DNA of 64,000 bases from Streptomyces xanthophaeus (GCF_000725805.1 NZ_JOFT01000011.1:186001-250000); one strand, 5' to 3'. Shown: positions 1-8,921, counted from the stretch's first letter. Notes: generated by a model from the sequence alone, not told the origin. Made by a program: numbers and translations.

Positions 1-726
1 GTCCCGCCGCTGCGCGCCGATGCGGCGCGCGCCCTGGCGGGCAGCCCGCAACGGTGGGCCCACCGCTTCGCCCAGTACCTCATCGACGCGCCGGACAGCC
101 CGTTGCACGAGGGCCGGTGGCTGCTCTCGTGCGACAGCCCGCTCCGGCGCTGGCGCCACGCCGACGAATCGCATGCCCAGTACTGGAGCTCGATGCTCGT
201 CGACGGCCATCCGGACGGATACATCGACTGGTTCCTCCATTCCCACGGGTGGGAGGTCCTTGCGCTGCGACCGATGCCCGATGCCGACGACAGCCGGGTC
301 AAGGCGTACCGCAAGCAGGCCCGTGAGGGCACGCTCCCGCCCGTCTTGCTGTGGTGGGTCAGCGGCCTGGACTGCCACCTGATCCTGGACGGGCACGCGC
401 GGCTCGCCGCGGCGATCGCCGAATCCGTCGAGCCCCCGCTCCTGCAGTTGCACCGCACGGTGGCACGCGATGACCGGGCCGCGCGCATCGATGAGGCCGT
501 GGGTTCCTACGAGGACGAACTGGCGCGCTTCGCCGAGCTGCGCGCCGTCCACGGCCCCACCGTCCCGGACGGGGCCGCCGGCGCCGGCCCGCGGCTCGTC
601 CGCCTCCTCCACGGCCTGGACACCGCGGAACAGCCGACCTGGGCCTGGTCCCTGCCCGGCGGGGTGGACCAGTGGCATCGCCTGGCCCGCGAGGCGACAG
701 CCGACCGCGACTGGCCTCCGGCCTGA
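1..726 (+). CDS. Hypothetical protein, 5' end outside window
   Basis: The frame is open from the first base of the window to a TGA at 724-726, so this is the C-terminal 241 codons of a longer gene; a TTG at 103 is only an internal candidate start. The product is soluble, with no signal peptide or membrane segment. A stretch around codons 115-140 (LILDGHARLAAAIA) resembles the 'DGHHRLAA' loop of ParB/Srx-type N-terminal domains, where a Gly-His-x-Arg segment contacts nucleotide. That similarity is short, so I do not assign a function. Codon use is normal for the host. Confidence 0.7.
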   Translation, partial: VPPLRADAARALAGSPQRWAHRFAQYLIDAPDSPLHEGRWLLSCDSPLRRWRHADESHAQYWSSMLVDGHPDGYIDWFLHSHGWEVLALRPMPDADDSRVKAYRKQAREGTLPPVLLWWVSGLDCHLILDGHARLAAAIAESVEPPLLQLHRTVARDDRAARIDEAVGSYEDELARFAELRAVHGPTVPDGAAGAGPRLVRLLHGLDTAEQPTWAWSLPGGVDQWHRLAREATADRDWPPA

Positions 727-800
727 GCCCTGCCCAGGCCCTCTGGGCGCAGCCGAATCCCTCTCCCGGCCGCCTGACGCGGCCTGCCGGTCCGGAAGCA

Positions 801-983
801 CCAGCCTGCCGCCGCCACGGCGTAGGCCTTCCTGTACGGGCGTTCGGTCCCGGCGAACTCGCTCTGCAAGCGGATCCGGGTGGCGAGGAGTTCCGCGAGC
901 GGGGCCACGGCTGCCCGCTTCGCGGCTTGAAGGTCTTGGGCCTTCCTGAGGATCTCGTATGCATCCAGGCCCGGCCCAGCCAT
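801..983 (-). pseudogene. Remnant of small hypothetical protein
   Basis: From an ATG at 983-981, about 61 codons read as a convincing helical, charged protein (DAYEILRKAQDLQAAKRAA, then RIRLQSEFAGTERPYRKAY). The frame then runs into low-quality sequence antisense to the preceding gene. The style matches small coiled proteins encoded near Streptomyces integrative elements, which usually end in a short DNA-binding-like helix that is lost here. I infer a decayed fragment; no function is assigned. Confidence 0.35.
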
Positions 984-1280
984 GTAGCGACACCTCACCC
1001 AAGCTTGGCACGAAGCCGACGTCATGATCTTCCGATTCCATTTATCCGAAACCGGCTGCCCCAGCCCGGCGAGCACCCTCAGGCTGCTGTTGCCGCCAGA
1101 ACCTGCCCATCACATGGTGCGAAGCCTCCGCTCAAACACCGCACCCTGCTCACCGCGGTCCTGCTCCACCTCCGCCGACAAACGCTGCTCGCGTTCGGTC
1201 AGCGGCCTGCCAACTGCACTCACCACCACCCAGAACGGGCCCCACCGCCTTTCCACCGCGCCGCCGGCCACGGCAGCGCC

Positions 1281-1395
1281 TACGCCTTGTACGTCATGGT
1301 CGGCATGAGGGTGGAGGCCGGGGGCCTGGAGGAAGCCGAAGCCCTGGCCCGGCAGGCCGCCGACCATGGAGACGCCGAGGTTCCGGCACTACCTT
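1281..1395 (+). pseudogene. Tetratricopeptide-repeat gene remnant
   Basis: The frame encodes EEAEALARQAADHGDAEV followed by weaker similarity (HLALAEGPG). This matches one unit of the 34-residue TPR-like repeat (EAG..EEAEALARQAADHGDT..L) found in many Streptomyces regulatory proteins. There is no start codon with an RBS, no further repeats, and the flanks are not coding-like. It is best read as a stray repeat unit from a deleted TPR gene. Confidence 0.4.
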
Positions 1396-1684
1396 CCCCT
1401 GACACCACAGGGGCTCACCTGGCTTTGGCCGAAGGGCCTGGACCCGGACGGGACACCAAGGCCACCATGGCGCTCGTCACTGCCGGCTCGGCTCGGGCGC
1501 CATGCACTGCCGCACGCAATGTAGCGGTCGCCATCGGGCCGGGACACCCACTCCCGACAGGCGCCTACATAAACAACGCAAACCTGGCAGATCGGTACTC
1601 TGAGTTGCCCAGTTTCTGACCCGTCACCCATGCAGCGATGAGTTTTCCCGACCCGGCAAGTCTCACCATCGCTGTCGACAACAC

Positions 1685-1690
1685 AGGAGG
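1685..1690 (+). promoter_or_regulatory. Ribosome binding site of reductase gene
   Basis: A perfect AGGAGG sits 5 nt before the ATG at 1696 and fixes the start of the RibD-type reductase. Confidence 0.7.
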
Positions 1691-1695
1691 AGCAC

Positions 1696-2340
1696 ATGGC
1701 TCAGCTGCTCAGAGTCCAGAACTTCAACGTCTCGAGTGACGGGATCGGTGCCGGTGAGGACCAGACCCTCGAAAGGCCATTCGGGCACGTCGATCCCGAG
1801 AGGCTGTTCTCCTGGGCCGGCGCCACCGCGAGCTGGCCCATGCGCACCGACCCCGGAGGCAGCCGGGGCCTCGACGACTACCTCACGCGAGACTACGCAC
1901 GCAACATCGGCGCCGAGATCATGGGACGCAACAAATTCGGTCCCCAGCGCGGACCCTGGACGGACCACGACTGGCGCGGGTGGTGGGGTGCCGAGCCCCC
2001 GTTCCACACCCCGGTGTTCGTGATGACCCACCACAAGCGTCCTTCGTTCACGCTCTCCGACACCACGTTCCACTTCGTCGACGCCGACCCGGCTGCGGTC
2101 CTCGAACTGGCACGGGAAGCGGCGCAGGGCAAGGACGTCCGGCTCGGCGGCGGGGCAACCACCATCCGGGAGTTCCTTGACGCCGACCTCGTCGACACCC
2201 TGCACGTGGCGGTCTCACCGGTGAAGCTGGGCTCCGGAGTACGGCTCTGGGAGTCCCCCGATGAGCTGCTCGACCGGTTCCACCTCGATGTCGTACCCAG
2301 CCCGAGCGGTGTGACGCACCACCTGTTCTGGCGAAAATGA
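1696..2340 (+). CDS. Dihydrofolate reductase family (RibD C-terminal) protein
   Basis: This 214-residue cytosolic protein has the RibD_C/DHFR-like fold. It opens with the core strand (LLRVQNFNVSSDGI), has a central IGAEIMGRNKFG segment where the family binds NADPH, and a glycine-rich DVRLGGGATTIREFL motif near residue 150, followed by a 'LHVAVSPVKLGSGVRLW' segment typical of the C-terminus. Length matches the stand-alone actinobacterial subgroup. Such proteins are predicted NADPH reductases of unknown substrate; the riboflavin pathway is not implied because no rib genes are nearby. The start at 1696 follows a perfect AGGAGG. Confidence 0.85.
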   Translation: MAQLLRVQNFNVSSDGIGAGEDQTLERPFGHVDPERLFSWAGATASWPMRTDPGGSRGLDDYLTRDYARNIGAEIMGRNKFGPQRGPWTDHDWRGWWGAEPPFHTPVFVMTHHKRPSFTLSDTTFHFVDADPAAVLELAREAAQGKDVRLGGGATTIREFLDADLVDTLHVAVSPVKLGSGVRLWESPDELLDRFHLDVVPSPSGVTHHLFWRK

Positions 2341-2632
2341 CCAGGTTGGTTGATCAGCAGCTGGCGGGTGGCCGTGGGGAGGAGCCGCTGTGGCAGAGAT
2401 CGAGGTCCTGGGGCCTGAGGCCGACTGGCAGCGCTCCGCGCCGACCTTCCAGATGATCGGCATTCAGGGCATCCCGGAGCTGCTGCCCCCCCTGGCTGCT
2501 CAGGGAGGCGGGATTCCATCGAGTCGCGGGGAAACGGGTCCGTCGGCCTCATCACCACCTGGGTGGCCCGCCAGTGGCCGGTCGATTGGATGGTCGGCCA
2601 GGGCGGGTTGACACGCTTGCCGGAAGCAAGAT
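2341..2632. other. Intergenic stretch without recognisable gene
   Basis: Short frames exist on both strands. One from 2390 (+) begins like a small soluble protein (VAEIEVLGPEADWQ), and another frame carries a tryptophan-rich segment near 2560. Neither has an RBS or matches a family I know. It may be a further degraded gene. Confidence 0.3.
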
Positions 2633-3085
2633 CTAGAGCAGGCTCAGCACCGTGAGGAGGACGCCGACCAGCCCGAGGACCACCAGAAACAGGAGGGTGA
2701 GCACCGTACGCACGGTGCCCCGGCCCGCTTCGACGAGGACTGCTCGTTCCGGGCTCGACGGGAGGTAGCGCAGTCGCACCTGCGCGCCCAGGGGCCGTCG
2801 CCGGTCGGTGTCGATGTCGAGCCGGTACTCGCGCCCGTCGGCCGCGCGGAAGCCCACGATGGCGTGCTGTAGGCCCGCCCGGCCCTGGCCTTCCGTCAGT
2901 ACGTAGGCATCCAGCACTCTGCCGTCGGTGGGTAGCCCTTCGTCGAACGTCTTGCGGACGAGCAGCCACCGGCTGCATGTCCGCACGGCGAGTGCGACGG
3001 AGACCGATATGACGAGGAGCCCGACAGAACCCAGCAGCAGCCGTTGGCCGCCCTCGCCCAAGAGTTCCAAATGGCGCTCCTCCAC
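2633..3085 (-). CDS. DUF3592-type membrane protein
   Basis: This 150-residue protein has two hydrophobic helices, near residues 15-35 (LLLGSVGLLVISVSVALAV) and 126-148 (VLTLLFLVVLGLVGVLLTVL). They flank an exposed beta-rich middle with 'GLPTDGRVLDAYV', 'VGFRAADGREYRLDID' and 'VRLRYLPSSPERAVL'. That layout, ending in the Y-x-P-x-x-P motif, is the DUF3592 family. Its members are small membrane proteins of unknown function. The GTG start at 3085-3083 lacks a clear RBS. Confidence 0.75.
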   Translation of the reverse strand: MEERHLELLGEGGQRLLLGSVGLLVISVSVALAVRTCSRWLLVRKTFDEGLPTDGRVLDAYVLTEGQGRAGLQHAIVGFRAADGREYRLDIDTDRRRPLGAQVRLRYLPSSPERAVLVEAGRGTVRTVLTLLFLVVLGLVGVLLTVLSLL

Positions 3086-3836
3086 GTCGACTTACCGCCG
3101 GGCAGCCGTCCGTATCGCCGCCGGACGAAAATCTACCCGCGCTCCCTACCGCCAAGCACGGCGCTGTGCCGTCACGCTCACGCACGTCGGCGCGAGGATG
3201 CACGGGCCGGCTCCCCTCGGCGGTCAGCGTGGGCGGAACCTCTTCTTTCCCAGCCGATGTCATCACCAAGCAGGTCGAACGCCTCCGCGCAGTCCGGTAG
3301 ACGGGCGCACCGTGCGGTCGCGGCCGGTCGGTCCGGCTGGCCCGGTCATTGCGCCGGCAGTGATTCACATCGGCAGTGGCCGTGGCTGGGACGCCCCTCG
3401 ACGGGCCCATGTCGCAACGCTCGGCTGGGCCAGCTGAATCCGAAGGTCGGTGATCTCCGCCGTGGACCGCAGGTTCACGATCATTCCTGGCTCATGGGCC
3501 GTGGCTGCATTCTTGGGGGAACAGAAGGGAAGCCCGGCGGTAGAGGGCCCCGGCTCGGGCAAGCTACCGGTCGACACCGTGCCAAGGGAGCGGGACGATG
3601 GAGGTGAAGAGACGCGCTTCGGCGCCCCCCTTCGCCAGCCGACCGGCAAACGGCGCGAAGGCTGCGGACCAGCCCCGTCCGCTCAGCTCCCTGCATCCTG
3701 CTCCCCACCTCGGGCCGACGGGCATCCGGCTCGCGCAGTCCCACGAGGAGCGTCATGAACAGGCTCGTGCGTACCCACCCTCCCCGCGCCGGCCTCCAAC
3801 CCCGTCATCGTCCACTGCGCCACCAGGGGGACGGCC
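3086..3836. other. 750-bp region without a supported gene
   Basis: Several overlapping open frames are present, but none has a convincing domain. A plus-strand frame at 3598-3840 has an RBS-like GGGAG and an ATGA overlap with the next gene, yet its third codon positions are much less GC-rich than neighbouring genes. I see no repeats or terminators. Confidence 0.4.
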
Positions 3837-4424
3837 ATGACCGGTAACAGCACAGCAGCACGACTCACTGCATTCGGCGCTGCGCCGCTCATCGCCCTGC
3901 TCACGCTCGCTCCGGCCGCGCCGGCCGCCGCGGCCGTTCCCGCCGTCCCGAACGTCTGCCACCTCTTGAGCCAGCCCAAGGGCCCGTACCACCTGGGCTG
4001 CCGCGAGGGCTTCAGGCTGGGGACGGCAGCCGGCTACCAGGACGGCCTGGCCTGCCGGAAACTCCCGCCCCCGCTCGCGCCGGTGAACCCCACTCCGCAC
4101 GAGCAGGGGAAGCGGCAGGGCTACGTGGACGGCTACAACGGGGCCTTCACCCACACGTACGAGAGGAACTGCGACCTGCCGAAGCTTCCTCCGGCCCAGA
4201 AGCCGCCGCAGACGCAGACACCGGAGAGCATGGCCGCCGCGGGCCAGGCGGCGGGAGCCACCTGGGGCAAGGAGGACGCCCGGCTGACCTGCACCCGGGA
4301 GCACGCGAACCTGGTCCCACCGACGAAGCCGGATGCACTGATCACCGCGTACCAGAACGGCTACCGCGTCGGTTACGACGTCGCCTACGACGAGGCGTAC
4401 CGCCAGCTCTGCTTGATGAAGTGA
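3837..4424 (+). CDS. Secreted protein with four Gly/Tyr/Cys repeats
   Basis: The 195-residue product has a Sec signal peptide (TAFGAAPLIALLTLAPAAPA, cleavage likely near AAA-AV). The mature part holds four imperfect units, each ending in Cys: GCREGFRLGTAAGYQDGLAC, a unit with GKRQGYVDGYNGAF, a unit with GQAAGATWGKEDARLTC, and a unit with AYQNGYRVGYDVAYDEAY. The spacing of small and aromatic residues (G-x3-G-[YW]-x2-[GA]) is helical. Paired cysteines suggest extracellular disulfides. No known domain is recognised. The ATG at 3837 precedes the signal peptide; the upstream RBS is weak. Confidence 0.75.
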   Translation: MTGNSTAARLTAFGAAPLIALLTLAPAAPAAAAVPAVPNVCHLLSQPKGPYHLGCREGFRLGTAAGYQDGLACRKLPPPLAPVNPTPHEQGKRQGYVDGYNGAFTHTYERNCDLPKLPPAQKPPQTQTPESMAAAGQAAGATWGKEDARLTCTREHANLVPPTKPDALITAYQNGYRVGYDVAYDEAYRQLCLMK

Positions 4425-4505
4425 CCCCTCCTGCCACTTCGGCACGGTGCCGCGCGCCCGCGACCACCACCTCTACGTCGTGACGGCAGCAGCAGCTCGG
4501 GCGGC

Positions 4506-5159
4506 TCAGTTCGGCGTGATGCCGGTGAGGACGGCGAGTACAGCGAGACGGATGCGGTTGTCCCGGCCCGTCTTCGCCATCAGGCTGGCCACGTGCGTCT
4601 TCACCGTGGTGATCCCGAGGTGCAGCCGGTCGGCGATCTCCTTGTTGGACAGGCCTACGCCGAGCAGTCCGAGCACCTCCCGCTCGCGCGGGGTGATGGC
4701 CGGCACCGGGATGTCCGTAGGGGTGTCCGAGGAGGAACGGGTGTGGAGAGCCTGGGCGACGAGGCGGTCAAGGACGTCACGGCTGAAGGGGGCCTCTCCG
4801 TTGGCGGCCCGGCGTACGGCCTCCAGCAGTTCGGCCGGTGGGGTGTCCTTGACGAGGAAACCGCAGGCTCCGGCCGCGAGCACCGGATAGAGATGGTCGT
4901 CGTCGTCAAACGTGGTGAGGGCGACGACCCGGGTGGCGGGGCGTGCAGCCAGGATGCGACGGGTGGCCGTGATGCCGTCCACGCCGGGCATTCTCAAGTC
5001 CATGAGGACGACGTCGGGAGTCAGGTGTTCCGCCAGTCGTACCGCCTCCGCGCCGTTGTCCGCCTCGCCCAGGATCTCGATGTCCTGCGCCTGCTCGAAG
5101 AGCATGCGCAGTCCCATGCGGACGAGCTGCTGGTCGTCGACGATGAGGATGCGGATCAC
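4506..5159 (-). CDS. NarL/LuxR-family response regulator
   Basis: The 217-residue protein begins with a receiver domain: acidic pair IVDDQQ near residue 8, phospho-acceptor Asp in VLMDLRMPG near 54, and conserved Lys in FLVKDT. It ends with a LuxR-type helix-turn-helix (LTPREREVLGLLGVGLSNKE to TTVKTHV). It is the partner of the kinase immediately upstream. The kinase stop and this GTG start share the bases GTGA (5156-5159), so translation is probably coupled. Phosphorylation should drive dimerisation and DNA binding; the target is unknown, although the SDR divergent from the kinase is a natural candidate. Confidence 0.92.
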   Translation of the reverse strand: MIRILIVDDQQLVRMGLRMLFEQAQDIEILGEADNGAEAVRLAEHLTPDVVLMDLRMPGVDGITATRRILAARPATRVVALTTFDDDDHLYPVLAAGACGFLVKDTPPAELLEAVRRAANGEAPFSRDVLDRLVAQALHTRSSSDTPTDIPVPAITPREREVLGLLGVGLSNKEIADRLHLGITTVKTHVASLMAKTGRDNRIRLAVLAVLTGITPN

Positions 5160-6349
5160 GGCTGGGGCTCCATGTCGAAGGTGAGGACGGGGAGTTCGGC
5201 CGTGAGGTGCCAGCCCTGAGCGGTGGGGCCCGCTTGCAGCCGGCCGCCGAGCAGGTCCACGCGTTCCCGCATGCCGATCAAGCCGTGTCCGGAAGGAGCG
5301 GAGGCCGGTGGCCGGGACTTTCCGGCGCCGTCGTCGTGGATCGTCACGTGAACGGCATCGTCGGCCACCCGCACGGCCAGCTCGGCATGCGCGCCGGGCC
5401 CGCCGTGCTTGGCCGCGTTGGCCAGGCCCTCTTGGGTCAGGCGGAGGACCGCGAGGCCACGTACGGCGTCGAGCCGCGCGACGCGGGGATCCACGGATGC
5501 CGTTACGGTCAGTCCGGTTCGGCGGCTGTGCTCCACCACCGACTCCAAAGCCGCCGGCAGAGCTCCGGGCTCGACCAGGGGGCCGGTGTCGGGACCGGTC
5601 CGGTCCGGGGCTCGCAGTACGGCGACCAGGCTCCGCAGATCGGTCAGTGCCGCGCCGGCGCTGGCGTGCAGGTCGTCGAGGACTTCGGTGATCCGCGGGT
5701 CAGTGGTACTCGTGGCTGCGGTGACATGCCGGGCAACACCGACGCGCAGCACCATGGAGGACACATGGTGGGCCACGAGGTCGTGCAACTCGCGTGCGAT
5801 GATCGTGCGCTCCGCCACACGAGCGGCCAACAGCTTTTGTTCCGCACGGAGTTGCTGCTGTTCCGCGTGCCGACGGGCCTGCACCGCAGCGTCGCGGGTC
5901 ACGCGTACGTACGCGCCAAGGAGCAGCGGCAGGCCTGCGACGATCGCCATCTTGTAGAGCACTGGCAGGAGTTCGCCGGGCAGATCTTCGAAGCGGTTCA
6001 CGGCGACAGCGAGTGCCAGTCCTGTCGCCCCGGCGGCGAGGCAGCGTCCGGACTGCTGTACCGCCAGCTCGAAGAGAGTGACGGCGGCCAGCACCTTCAG
6101 CGAAGAAACGGTGCTCGCGCCCAGCGCGTGTGCGGCAACGAGCAGGCCCGACTGCGCCAGGAGCGCGCCGAACACCCACTTCCCCGCGGCCAGGCACAGC
6201 ACGAGCCCGGCTGCGGCGAGGCCCCCGTCGCGTGCCCCGGACGGCCTCTGCAGAAGGAGGACATAGCCGGCCATGACGCCGGCCAGCACCAGGATCCGCA
6301 GGCCGGCGAATCTTCTGTCGAACACAGGCTCGATCCAAGCTCTGTTCAC
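5156..6349 (-). CDS. Sensor histidine kinase, HisKA_3 type
   Basis: With a GTG start at 6349-6347 the product is 397 residues; the frame stays open further upstream, but that extension is low-complexity and lies antisense to the SDR start. Hydrophobic helices fill residues 10-140, with no sizeable extracellular loop. They are followed by a coiled linker (RRHAEQQQLRAEQKLL), the HisKA_3 H-box (ARELHDLVAHHVSSM, phospho-His in ELHD) and a HATPase_c domain with VTIHDDGAG and GHGLIGMRERV. This is the usual partner of NarL-type regulators. The absence of a big sensor loop suggests it detects membrane or intramembrane cues. Confidence 0.9.
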   Translation of the reverse strand: MNRAWIEPVFDRRFAGLRILVLAGVMAGYVLLLQRPSGARDGGLAAAGLVLCLAAGKWVFGALLAQSGLLVAAHALGASTVSSLKVLAAVTLFELAVQQSGRCLAAGATGLALAVAVNRFEDLPGELLPVLYKMAIVAGLPLLLGAYVRVTRDAAVQARRHAEQQQLRAEQKLLAARVAERTIIARELHDLVAHHVSSMVLRVGVARHVTAATSTTDPRITEVLDDLHASAGAALTDLRSLVAVLRAPDRTGPDTGPLVEPGALPAALESVVEHSRRTGLTVTASVDPRVARLDAVRGLAVLRLTQEGLANAAKHGGPGAHAELAVRVADDAVHVTIHDDGAGKSRPPASAPSGHGLIGMRERVDLLGGRLQAGPTAQGWHLTAELPVLTFDMEPQP

Positions 6350-6392
6350 ACCCCCACGATAGGCGGATGCCCGTACGCCCGGGTCCTGCCAC

Positions 6393-6413
6393 GGGAGGAG
6401 GCCGACTCCTCCC
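6393..6413. promoter_or_regulatory. Inverted repeat between kinase and SDR genes
   Basis: GGGAGGAG and CTCCTCCC form perfect 8-bp arms separated by 5 nt in the 130-bp divergent region. The position fits an operator shared by the two-component operon and the SDR, for example the binding site of the neighbouring response regulator. The half-site also resembles a ribosome binding sequence, so a chance origin is possible. Confidence 0.4.
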
Positions 6414-6479
6414 ACCGGCCGCCATGTCCGGCCCGTGGAAGGAGTCGGGAAGCCGGGTCGGGCGGCGAGAGTGAACGGC

Positions 6480-7472
6480 ATGGACACTGATGCACCTACG
6501 GCCACGAGCGCCGACGCCGACGCACGCGCAGACGCAGGCACAGACACAGACACAGGATCCACCGCCATGGGACGGCGCTCCCTCCTCGGTGGTGCGGCCG
6601 CTCTGGGGCTGGGAAGCGCGGCCTTCGGCACCACCGCCCACGCGACCGGCACCCGGTCGAGGTCCCGCACCAAGGCCGCACGCTTCCAGGGAAAGTCCGT
6701 GCTCATCACGGGTGGCACCTCCGGCATAGGCAGGGCGGCAGCGAAGGCGTTCGCCCTTGAGGGCGCCCATGTCGGATTCTGCGGCAGACGAGCCGAGTTG
6801 GGGCGTCAGGTGGAACGCGAGATCCGGGACGCGGGCGGCGAAGCCACGTACATCGAGGCCGATGTCCGCCTGGACACCCAAGTTCGCGGCTTCGTGGACC
6901 GAGTCGCGAGCCGTTACGGCGGCATCGACGTCGCCTTCAACAACGCGGGCATCGGCGGCGGCAAACTACCCCATGAGATGAGCGTCGAGGAGTGGGACGA
7001 CGTGCAGGCCACCAACGCCCGGGGCGTGTTCCTCGCGATCAAGTACGAGATTCCGCACATGCTCAAGGCGCAGCGCGGCGTCATCATCTGCACGTCGTCA
7101 TCAGCGGCCGAACAGGCGCGGCCGAACGGCGCCGCGTACACCGCAAGCAAGCGGGCGGTGCAGGGCATGGTGAAGGCCGCAGCCCTCGCGTACGGACCCA
7201 AGGGGATCCGGCTCAACGCCCTGTTGCCCGGCACGACCGATACACCCTTCGTCCGCCCGCCGGGAATCCCGGACGCCGATTGGGCGAAGTACAAGCAGGC
7301 ATGGGGCCCGCTCAACGTCGACGGTCTCGAACGGATGGCTGAAGCCGAGGAGATCGCGCGCGCGGTGCTCGGGCTCGCGTCCGACGACTTCCCCTACATG
7401 ACGGGTGCGTCGATCACCGTGGACGGCGGAAGCACCGCGGGCCGGAAGATGATCCAGCCGAGCGGTACGTGA
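6480..7472 (+). CDS. Short-chain dehydrogenase with Tat signal
   Basis: The N-terminus has an Ala/Asp/Thr-rich leader, then a twin-arginine signal (GRRSLLGGAAALGLGSAAFG, ending THA-T). The rest is a classical SDR: cofactor motif TGGTSGIG, NNAG, active-site Ser in TSSSA, YTASK catalytic Tyr/Lys and a C-terminal TGASITVDGG. Total length from the ATG at 6480 is 330 residues. An alternative ATG at 6567 lies just before the twin arginines. Tat export implies folding with NAD(P) in the cytosol before secretion, as in other Tat-dependent oxidoreductases. It is divergent from the two-component operon. Substrate unknown. Confidence 0.88.
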   Translation: MDTDAPTATSADADARADAGTDTDTGSTAMGRRSLLGGAAALGLGSAAFGTTAHATGTRSRSRTKAARFQGKSVLITGGTSGIGRAAAKAFALEGAHVGFCGRRAELGRQVEREIRDAGGEATYIEADVRLDTQVRGFVDRVASRYGGIDVAFNNAGIGGGKLPHEMSVEEWDDVQATNARGVFLAIKYEIPHMLKAQRGVIICTSSSAAEQARPNGAAYTASKRAVQGMVKAAALAYGPKGIRLNALLPGTTDTPFVRPPGIPDADWAKYKQAWGPLNVDGLERMAEAEEIARAVLGLASDDFPYMTGASITVDGGSTAGRKMIQPSGT

Positions 7473-7485
7473 GAGCAGACCAGGA

Positions 7486-7514
7486 GCCGCGGCCGCGGGA
7501 TCCCGCGCCGCGGC
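7486..7514. terminator. Bidirectional terminator-like hairpin
   Basis: A near-perfect GC palindrome (GCCGCGGCCGCGGGA against TCCCGCGCCGCGGC) starts 14 nt after the SDR stop. It lies between convergent genes, where it could end both transcripts. Confidence 0.5.
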
Positions 7515-7652
7515 CACGCCTACCGGGCGGACGGGAATCCAGTCGCTCTTCCGACCCCCTCCCGGTCTGGCGCCCGAGTACCAGTCGCTTTCGAGAGGGG
7601 TACGCCTCGCACCCGGGCTTCGACGACCTGCTGTCCCGGGCTCCCGATGGGA

Positions 7653-8921
7653 CTACCGGGCGTCGCGCCGCCTACGCCTACGCGCGCGCTCGAACTCGGC
7701 GACATCCGACATCCAGGGGCCGTGCTGTCCGAGTGCGGCGCAGCCGCCGCGGGCGAAGGCGCTCACCAGGGTCCGGTACCCGCTGATCCCGTCGACCAGG
7801 CTGTACTCGACCCGGTACTCCGGATCCGCCCCGCCTTCGCCCTCGCGCAACGTCGTGATCCGGGCGATGGAGTCCGCGTAGAAGTGGAGCTGGATCCCTT
7901 CGCCCCTCTCCTCGTCCTCGATGGTGAACACTTCGTTGTCCGCGGCAGAGCGTTCGCCGACGAACTCCCAGAACTCCGCGGCGGCGGTGCGGGCACTGCC
8001 GCGTAGCCACTTCTTCTCGACGCCCTTGTCGTCGGTGAACGAAAGGACCGTCTTCATTGCGCTCCCGCCGAAGTCAGCGTGGTGGCCGGCCGCCTCCTCG
8101 TCATCCTCCAGGGGCGTGTTCCTGGAGCGGGCCGCGGCCTCCGAGCACATCAGGAAGCTCACGGTCCGCACCGCGTCATCGACGAGCTCAGGGTGTGCAC
8201 GGCGCACGGCCGCGTCGACCGTCGTCTCCATCCGATTCCAGTCGCGCTTGTCCGTGGCGTGCTTCCCCCGTCGCGGATCGCGGCCGATCCGCATCCCGGC
8301 ACACGCCTGCTCCGCAGTGGCGATCACCCGCATGACCTCGGGCAGCAGCGCGGGGTCGACGGCATCGGGTATCCGCCTCGGAACCGTCGAGCCGTGCAGA
8401 TACTGGCCCGTGTACCGCAGAATCGCGGCGTCCAGTGGACCGAGTACTGCTCCGCGCTCGGCGCGACGGCGGTCCGCGTGGTACTCCTGAGCTCGTTTCT
8501 CGTTTGACGTCTCTGTCGCCGCGCGCATCGCTGCGCATACCTGACCGTGCTCAAGTAGACCGATGTCGGCCCCGTGGGCGATGAGCCGGCTCCTGTCCCA
8601 CCGGATGCGCTGGAAGAGCGCGTCGACGTCCGCGGGCGCGGCAAGGAGGATCGGGTCCAGGAGCGCGACGGCAGCGTCCTCGTCGAGCCGGCCCCGGGTT
8701 CCGGCGGCGTCGCACAGCGGAAGGACCGCACTCCACAGCAGCAGGTGTCTGGCCAGGTCCTCCCGGATCACCGCAAGATGGGCTTCGCTGATCGAGAACG
8801 TGAACGTGCGGGGCTCGTGGTTCGCGTCGGCCCCGGCGCCGAGCATCAGCTTCAGCTCGCCGTCCTCGCGGATCACGTTCGGGATCCAGCCGCTCTGCCG
8901 CGTGAAAACGATGTCTCTCAT
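7653..8921 (-). CDS. Uncharacterised DUF6357-like protein, 422 aa
   Basis: The start is the ATG at 8921-8919 (MRDIVFTRQSGWIPNVI), preceded by GGGAG. The first 260 residues are helical and charged. The last 125 (from about KTVLSFTDDKG) form a separate beta-rich domain that aligns with the whole upstream neighbour: compare 'DNEVFTIEDEERGEGIQLHF' with 'SDTYTIKDELSGQGLVLMPG', and 'GPWMSDVAEFE' with 'GQWFSDLADLD'. I recall this architecture as the DUF6357 family of streptomycetes, but that name is from memory. There is no signal peptide or membrane helix. It is probably co-transcribed with the upstream 217-residue gene (72-nt gap). Confidence 0.75.
   Translation of the reverse strand: MRDIVFTRQSGWIPNVIREDGELKLMLGAGADANHEPRTFTFSISEAHLAVIREDLARHLLLWSAVLPLCDAAGTRGRLDEDAAVALLDPILLAAPADVDALFQRIRWDRSRLIAHGADIGLLEHGQVCAAMRAATETSNEKRAQEYHADRRRAERGAVLGPLDAAILRYTGQYLHGSTVPRRIPDAVDPALLPEVMRVIATAEQACAGMRIGRDPRRGKHATDKRDWNRMETTVDAAVRRAHPELVDDAVRTVSFLMCSEAAARSRNTPLEDDEEAAGHHADFGGSAMKTVLSFTDDKGVEKKWLRGSARTAAAEFWEFVGERSAADNEVFTIEDEERGEGIQLHFYADSIARITTLREGEGGADPEYRVEYSLVDGISGYRTLVSAFARGGCAALGQHGPWMSDVAEFERARRRRRRDAR

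Larger units (their letters stand above)
727..1695. other. Gene-poor stretch holding decayed fragments
   Basis: Between the truncated gene ending at 726 and the reductase starting at 1696 there is no intact gene. It contains the minus-strand remnant at 801-983 and the TPR-repeat remnant near 1281-1395. Long open frames on both strands here have irregular composition and no RBS. Loss of coding signal plus recognisable fragments suggests deletion and decay. Confidence 0.5.

Noticed and set aside
1389..1697. 102-codon minus-strand frame before the reductase
   Set aside because: No RBS, irregular composition and no family match.
1893..3410. 505-codon minus-strand frame
   Set aside because: Crosses the reductase gene and the DUF3592 gene in the wrong frame; no coding signature.
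3598..3840. Plus-strand 80-codon frame with RBS-like GGGAG and ATGA overlap with the secreted repeat protein
   Set aside because: Third codon positions are much less GC-rich than in real genes of the window, and the sequence is Pro/Arg low-complexity. Could be revisited with expression data.
6480..6565. Simple-sequence CACAGA/GACGC run at the SDR N-terminus
   Set aside because: Explained by the Asp/Ala/Thr-rich leader of the Tat protein, not a separate element.
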